Shown one piece after another: positions 7,140 to 10,866 of a stretch of DNA of 10,866 nucleotides. The translations under genes were made by a program, and so were the position numbers. Numbering within the stretch: the stretch's first letter is position 1; each line of letters opens with the position of its first letter. Below the pieces are notes generated by a model that saw nothing but the letters and a program-made list of their open reading frames with translations, was not told where the DNA came from and ran no database searches. The DNA comes from an uncultured Muribaculaceae bacterium (GTDB lineage: Bacteria; Bacteroidota; Bacteroidia; Bacteroidales; Muribaculaceae): NCBI GenBank assembly GCA_902494515.1, contig CABUTS010000081.1:1-10866 (forward strand), read 5' to 3'.

Positions 7140-7162
7140 CAATCCCAATACAATTGGAATTG
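7140..7162 (-). other. Second stem-loop in the peptidase 3' UTR
   Basis: CAATCCCAAT (7140-7149) and ATTGGAATTG (7153-7162) pair over 10 positions with one wobble on the minus-strand RNA and a 3-nt loop. It sits 18 bp after the stop codon and before the terminator. With no T-run it is not a terminator itself; it could protect the mRNA 3' end. Confidence 0.5.
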
Positions 7163-7180
7163 TTTATATTTCAGTCTTGT

Positions 7181-9295
7181 TTAGTCGACCAGACCGCGCT
7201 GATGGAGCAGGGCGTCGGGCGAGGGTTTGTGACCGGCGAATGTCTCGTAGAGAACCATGGGGTCCTCGGAAGCGCCGCTGGAGAGGATCACCTTGATCTT
7301 ACCGGCAAGTTCGGGATTGAAAGCGCCGTTCTCTTTGAAGAGCTGGTAGGCGTCGGCATCGAACACCTCGGCCCAGAGATATGTGTAATAGCCTGAGGCA
7401 TATCCGTCGTCGCCGAAGATGTGCTTGAAGTAGGGGGAGCGATAGCGGAAGGTCAGTTCTGCGGGTATGCCGAGTTTGTCGGAAACGGATTTCTCGAAAG
7501 CGTCGACATCGAAGTCACCTTCGGGGTTGAAGCGGCCCCAGTTGAGGTCGAGCAGGGCGGCACCGGCGAGTTCGGTAGTCATGAAACCCATATTGTGTTT
7601 GCCGGCGGCATTGATTTTCTGAACGAGGGAGTCGGGAATCACCTCGCCGGTCTTATAGTGATGGGCGTAAACCTGAAGCATTTCGGGGTTGAAAGCCCAG
7701 TGTTCATGGAACTGCGAGGGGAATTCCACGAAGTCGCGGTCAACGGAGGTGCCGGACTGGCTCTTCAGGCGGGCGCGCGAGAGCATGCCGTGGAGGGCGT
7801 GGCCGAATTCATGGAACATGGTCTGCACGTCGTCGATGCTCAACAGGGCGGGAGCGTCGGCTGTGGGGGGAGCGAAGTTGCCTACATTATAAATGATAGG
7901 ACGTTCAACGGTGCCGTCGGGGTTGACCCAGGAGGTCTTGAGTTCCTCCATCCATGCGCCCTGACGTTTGGTCGGACGGGTGAAGTAGTCGGTCATGAAG
8001 ACAGCGAGGTGTTCGCCCTTCTCATCCTTGACGTCGTAAACCTTCACATCGGGGTGATACTTGGGAGCGTCAGGCATCTCTTCGAAGGTGAGGCCATACA
8101 GGCGGTTGGCCATTTCGAAGATACCCTTGCGGACGGAATCAACGGCGAAGTAGGGACGGATTTCGTTCTCGGCGAGGGCATAGTCGCGCTGGCGCACCTT
8201 GTCGGCGAAGTAATAGTAGTCCCAGGGAGCGATCTTGAAGTCGTTGCCGGCAGCGTCGCTGAGGGCCTGCATGGTGGCGACCTCCTGAGCGACCTTAGCC
8301 TTGGCGGGGACGAAAATCTTCATCAGCAGTTCCTCGGCAGCCTCGGGAGTCTTGGCCATCTTGTCGGCGGTCATGTAGGAAGCGAAGTCCTTGTAGCCGA
8401 GCAGGGCGGCCTTCTGGGCACGGGTCTTGACGATCTCCTTGATTACGGGACGGTTGTCGTTTTCGCCGGAGGTGGCGTTGGAGGTGTAGCCCTTCCACAT
8501 CTTTTCGCGGAGGTCGCGGTTATCGGCATACTGCAGCACGGCCAGGCGGCTGGGAGCGTGGAGGGTGAACACCCACTTACCCTCTTTGCCGCGGGCTTTG
8601 GCCTCGGCGGCGGCATTGTCGATGGTCGACTGGGGGAGACCGGCGAGGTCCTCCTGCTTGTCAATCACGATTTCGAAGGCGTTGTTGGCAGCCAAAAGGT
8701 TCTTGTTGAACTTCAGGTAGAGGTCGGTGAGCGTGGCGTTCACCTTCTTGAGCTGAGCCTGCTTGTCGGCGTCGAGCAGGGCACCCTGACGCACGAAGGA
8801 GGTGTAGGTGTCGGTGATGGCGCGGCGCTCGTCGAGCGGTTGATTTACAGTGTCGATGTTGTTGTAGAGGGTCTGAACGCGCTTGAACAGACCTTCGTTC
8901 ATCATCATCTCGTCGGAGAAGGCGGTGTACTGGGGGAGGAGTTTCTCGGTCAGAGCCTGGAACTGCTCGTCGGCGTCAGCTTCCGACAGGGCCATCATCA
9001 CCGACATCACGCGTTCGAGTGTCGGGCTGAGGTTGTCGAGCGGAAGGATGGTGTTGTCGAAGGTCGGAGCCTCGGGATTGGCTACGATGGAGTCGATCGA
9101 AGCCTTGGCTTCCTCGATACCGATGTTGAAGGCCGGCTCGTAGTCGGCGAGTTCGATTTTGTCGAAGGGGGGAATGCCGTAGGGGGTGTCAAACGGTTTC
9201 AGGAAAGGATTTTCCTTTTCCGTCTTTCCGCACCCCGTGATAACGACGGCCCCGAAAGCTGCCATGCAGCACAGACCGAAAATGTTTGATTTCAT
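7181..9295 (-). CDS. dcp: M3 family zinc metallopeptidase, lipoprotein (peptidyl-dipeptidase Dcp-like)
   Basis: The 704-aa product carries the M3 (thimet/oligopeptidase) catalytic core. HEFGH (495-499) supplies two zinc-ligand His and the catalytic Glu, and DFVEFPSQ (521-528) gives the third ligand, E524. The Gly/Tyr-rich YASGYYTYLWAEVF (632-645) forms the substrate-side loop typical of Dcp and oligopeptidase A. Residues 35-480 are the usual helical N-terminal domain. The N-terminus is a lipoprotein signal peptide with lipobox ITGC (Cys22), followed by a Lys/Glu-rich segment (GKTEKEN). The enzyme is therefore probably membrane-anchored in the periplasm or at the surface, unlike cytosolic E. 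coli Dcp. Family members trim short peptides, and Dcp releases C-terminal dipeptides. All catalytic residues are present and the length is normal. It follows the EEP gene by 107 bp with no terminator between, so readthrough is possible. The choice between Dcp and other M3 subtypes is less sure. Confidence 0.93.
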   Translation of the reverse strand: MKSNIFGLCCMAAFGAVVITGCGKTEKENPFLKPFDTPYGIPPFDKIELADYEPAFNIGIEEAKASIDSIVANPEAPTFDNTILPLDNLSPTLERVMSVMMALSEADADEQFQALTEKLLPQYTAFSDEMMMNEGLFKRVQTLYNNIDTVNQPLDERRAITDTYTSFVRQGALLDADKQAQLKKVNATLTDLYLKFNKNLLAANNAFEIVIDKQEDLAGLPQSTIDNAAAEAKARGKEGKWVFTLHAPSRLAVLQYADNRDLREKMWKGYTSNATSGENDNRPVIKEIVKTRAQKAALLGYKDFASYMTADKMAKTPEAAEELLMKIFVPAKAKVAQEVATMQALSDAAGNDFKIAPWDYYYFADKVRQRDYALAENEIRPYFAVDSVRKGIFEMANRLYGLTFEEMPDAPKYHPDVKVYDVKDEKGEHLAVFMTDYFTRPTKRQGAWMEELKTSWVNPDGTVERPIIYNVGNFAPPTADAPALLSIDDVQTMFHEFGHALHGMLSRARLKSQSGTSVDRDFVEFPSQFHEHWAFNPEMLQVYAHHYKTGEVIPDSLVQKINAAGKHNMGFMTTELAGAALLDLNWGRFNPEGDFDVDAFEKSVSDKLGIPAELTFRYRSPYFKHIFGDDGYASGYYTYLWAEVFDADAYQLFKENGAFNPELAGKIKVILSSGASEDPMVLYETFAGHKPSPDALLHQRGLVD

Positions 9296-9350
9296 GGGCT
9301 GGTGAATAATGAGGGTTTATAATTGAGATGAACTAATTCTTTGGAAGTAA

Positions 9351-9410
9351 ACTATTTCTGGGATTGAATTATTTTTTGGGGAGATTATTTTGGGGAATTG
9401 GACTATTTCT
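9351..9410. repeat. Nested short repeats in EEP-peptidase spacer
   Basis: ATTATTTTTTGGGGA (9368-9382) is followed by a near copy, ATTATTTTGGGGA (9384-9396). Both are bracketed by ACTATTTCT at 9351-9359 and 9402-9410, the latter overlapping the EEP stop codon. On the minus strand the spacer is rich in A and C and shows no hairpin. I found no good TAnnTTTG promoter for the peptidase here. Confidence 0.6.
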
Positions 9411-10548
9411 TTTTCCAGAGAAAGGTGGCTTCCACGGGGTAATGGTCGGAGCGGCCGAAGTAGCTTTTGTGGTAACCGACAGCCTCCATGTCGCCTCGAT
9501 ATAATATGTGGTCGATATTGAAGAAGAAACGGTTGGCATGGTAGGTGATGGTCGGGCCGCAGCCGGCCATGGTGAAGGCGTCGTTGAACTCTTTCTGCGA
9601 TAGTTCACGCATGGCGTAGCAGTCGTTGATGTCGTTGAAATCGCCGGCGACGATTACGTTTTCAACGCCGATCGAATCAATCTGGTGACGGATCAGCCGA
9701 GCCTGGTTGGCCCGGTGGCGGAAAGCGGCGGCGAGTTTGCCGAGAAGCTGTGTCTTGGCCTCCCTGATAGCCTTGCGTCCCCCTTCCCCCTTGATCAGGT
9801 CGCGGTAAAGTTCGCGGTCTTCCGGACTCAGGCCGATAGACTGCAGGTGAACGGACACCACAAGCGTGCGTCGTCCCTGAATGTCAGTGATGGCTCCTGT
9901 AAGGAAAAAAGTAGGGTCGCCGTTGTCGGGCATATCCACCGGATAGAGCGGATATTTCGACAGAATAGCAGCTCCGTCCATTCGGGTGCGGTGGGGATAA
10001 CGGTCACAAATTGTCTGATACAGGTCGCGCGACAGCACCGGGAAGGTCGGGTTGTAAGCGAGGTAAAATTCCTGGAGACAGACTATGTCGGGGTCGCGGT
10101 CAAGCACATATTTCATTGTCTGGTTCCACCGCCCCTCCTTCGCCTCCTGTTTGACCATGGTGACATCTTTGGAGCTGTAGGGGGAGCGGAAATCGTTGAG
10201 TCCATAGACGTTGTACGACATGACGGTGAAGCTGCGGGCTTTCTCCTCGGCGTTCAGCTTTTTCGGGAAAAAGTTCATAGGGCAGAAGCTGAGGACCGGG
10301 CCGAGCGAGAGTATGAGCGACGCGCCGGTGATGATTGCCATAAGGCGGTTGAGGAACAGCTCCGTCACAAGCAGCACTACGGACAGGAACAGCCAGAGCG
10401 GAAAGGTCATGGCGATAATCGCAGGGATGGCGGTGTCGTCGGGGTTCACCATTCCGCCATAGCCTGAGACAATCAGCATCAGCGCCACAAAGACGCTGAC
10501 GGCATACCAGCTGATCCGGGATATTTTCTTTAGTTTCTCTTTTTCCAA
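9403..10548 (-). CDS. Endonuclease/exonuclease/phosphatase (EEP) family membrane protein
   Basis: The 381-aa protein has about three N-terminal membrane helices (roughly 13-31, 41-63, 68-89). A complete EEP (DNase I/sphingomyelinase/inositol-phosphatase fold) domain follows. The metal and catalytic motifs are all visible: SYNVYG (N113), CLQEF (E160), VSVHLQS (H234), AGDFND (D303, N305), IDHI (D346, H347) and SDHYP (D368, H369). The catalytic domain is probably extracytoplasmic. The substrate (nucleic acid, phospholipid or sugar phosphate) cannot be told. The start is TTG at 10548. An in-frame TAA lies six codons upstream, and the first internal ATG (residue 24) would destroy the first helix. 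The rhomboid stop is only 7 bp upstream, so translation is probably coupled. Pairing of rhomboid and EEP genes is, as I recall, common in Bacteroidetes. Confidence 0.9.
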   Translation of the reverse strand: MEKEKLKKISRISWYAVSVFVALMLIVSGYGGMVNPDDTAIPAIIAMTFPLWLFLSVVLLVTELFLNRLMAIITGASLILSLGPVLSFCPMNFFPKKLNAEEKARSFTVMSYNVYGLNDFRSPYSSKDVTMVKQEAKEGRWNQTMKYVLDRDPDIVCLQEFYLAYNPTFPVLSRDLYQTICDRYPHRTRMDGAAILSKYPLYPVDMPDNGDPTFFLTGAITDIQGRRTLVVSVHLQSIGLSPEDRELYRDLIKGEGGRKAIREAKTQLLGKLAAAFRHRANQARLIRHQIDSIGVENVIVAGDFNDINDCYAMRELSQKEFNDAFTMAGCGPTITYHANRFFFNIDHILYRGDMEAVGYHKSYFGRSDHYPVEATFLWKKK

Positions 10549-10555
10549 GTTTGTG

Positions 10556-10866
10556 TTATTTCTTTATTTCTTTGTGATACAGTATATTCGGAGCTGATGT
10601 ATTGGAGGGCGCCGCAGATTCGGAACCCGCCGAGAGATTGAAGAGCGCAAGCTGCTCCTGACGGCTCAGCGATGCGTAGCCCGAGGAGGCTGCCTTGTCG
10701 AGCAGGCGACGCCGCTCGGTCATTTCGCGGGTCCGGCGGAGCGCCCGGCGGGTGAAAGCCCTGTCGGTCCGGCGGAGCCAAAGCCCGCAAGCTCCTCCTG
10801 CTATCATTCCGCCGAGATGGGCGGCCGTGGCGGCCGTGAATGTCCCGAACAGGGTCAGCAGTGCAA
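10556..10866 (-). CDS. Rhomboid family intramembrane serine protease, C-terminal part only
   Basis: Only the last 102 codons are in the window. The visible sequence opens in a membrane helix containing AAHLGGMIAG. Its His (codon 10817-10819) is the expected catalytic-dyad His of rhomboids; the Ser (GxSG) lies beyond the window. A basic, Arg-rich cytosolic tail follows. Its helical segment LLDKAASSGYASLSRQEQLALFNLS resembles the conserved tail of Bacteroidetes rhomboids. The tail ends with a polar stretch and a TAA at 10556-10558. Family members cleave membrane-spanning helices of substrate proteins; the substrate here is unknown. An ATG at 10807 is internal and is not the start. It is the upstream partner of the EEP gene in what looks like one operon. 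Confidence 0.85.
   Translation of the reverse strand, partial: ALLTLFGTFTAATAAHLGGMIAGGACGLWLRRTDRAFTRRALRRTREMTERRRLLDKAASSGYASLSRQEQLALFNLSAGSESAAPSNTSAPNILYHKEIKK

Larger units (their letters stand above)
6760..7180. other. Gene-free regulatory region upstream of the HTH gene
   Basis: This 421-bp stretch holds no convincing gene. From left to right there is the HTH-gene leader (6760-6870, with GATGCCGG twice near 6825-6845), then the HTH promoter and palindrome. An AT-rich block with inverted and direct repeats follows (about 6910-7083), and last the 3' hairpins of the peptidase gene. A plus-strand TACTTTTG (7043-7050) matches the -7 consensus but has no -33 partner and no gene downstream on that strand. 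The open frame 6837-7079 (plus) follows the AT-rich composition and resembles no protein I know. Confidence 0.6.

Noticed and set aside
6760..7180. Possible toxin-antitoxin or defence module around the HTH gene
   Set aside because: There is no second small gene next to it with toxin or nuclease features. The HTH gene stands alone between its own promoter and terminator.
7421..9289. A 622-codon open frame on the plus strand, antisense to the M3 peptidase gene
   Set aside because: It mirrors the peptidase gene almost end to end and has a low-complexity Gly/Val/Glu/His-rich composition with no domain. It is explained by the GC-rich third positions and the scarcity of TTA, CTA and TCA codons in the real gene.
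9685..10467. A 260-codon plus-strand frame antisense to the EEP gene
   Set aside because: It has no recognisable domain, and the opposite strand encodes all EEP catalytic motifs.

Overview
The window looks like chromosomal DNA from a Bacteroidales bacterium, plausibly a Muribaculaceae-type gut commensal. Four things point that way. Several genes are preceded by the Bacteroidetes -7 element TAnnTTTG, and purine-rich Shine-Dalgarno sites are scarce. The exported proteins are a lipoprotein peptidase, an outer-membrane barrel ending in Phe and a secreted glycosidase. The small HTH protein is of a type common in Bacteroidetes. A rhomboid gene lies directly before an endonuclease/exonuclease/phosphatase (EEP) gene. 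The family placement rests on recall of protein families, not on a database search.

Left part (1-2786). A nearly complete DUF389 membrane protein (minus strand, cut at the left edge) is divergent from an AI-2E/PerM-type eight-helix transporter (plus). A good promoter for the DUF389 gene lies in the 155-bp divergent spacer. The AI-2E gene ends inside a 23-bp tandem duplication that contains its stop codon.

Centre (2787-6354). A small outer-membrane beta-barrel protein (minus) is divergent from a large secreted (alpha/alpha)6-type glycoside hydrolase (plus, 828 aa). The hydrolase has a perfect -7 box upstream and an intrinsic terminator downstream. It is not next to a SusC/SusD pair, so no polysaccharide utilisation locus is visible here.

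Right-centre (6355-7180). A 90-aa Cro/CI-like HTH protein (minus) ends at a strong intrinsic terminator. Its predicted promoter overlaps a perfect 15-bp palindrome, a candidate autoregulatory operator. The rest is an AT-rich, gene-free stretch with several repeats.

Right part (7088-10866). Three minus-strand genes run in one direction: rhomboid protease (3' end only), then EEP-family membrane protein, then M3 metallopeptidase lipoprotein. The first two are 7 bp apart and the EEP gene starts with TTG, which suggests translational coupling. The peptidase is separated by a 107-bp repeat-rich spacer and ends at a strong hairpin terminator.

Overall this is mostly housekeeping and envelope gene content. 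I see no prophage, IS element, CRISPR array, toxin-antitoxin pair or evident defence system. The items most worth a second look are the glycoside hydrolase of unassigned family and the HTH gene with its palindrome.
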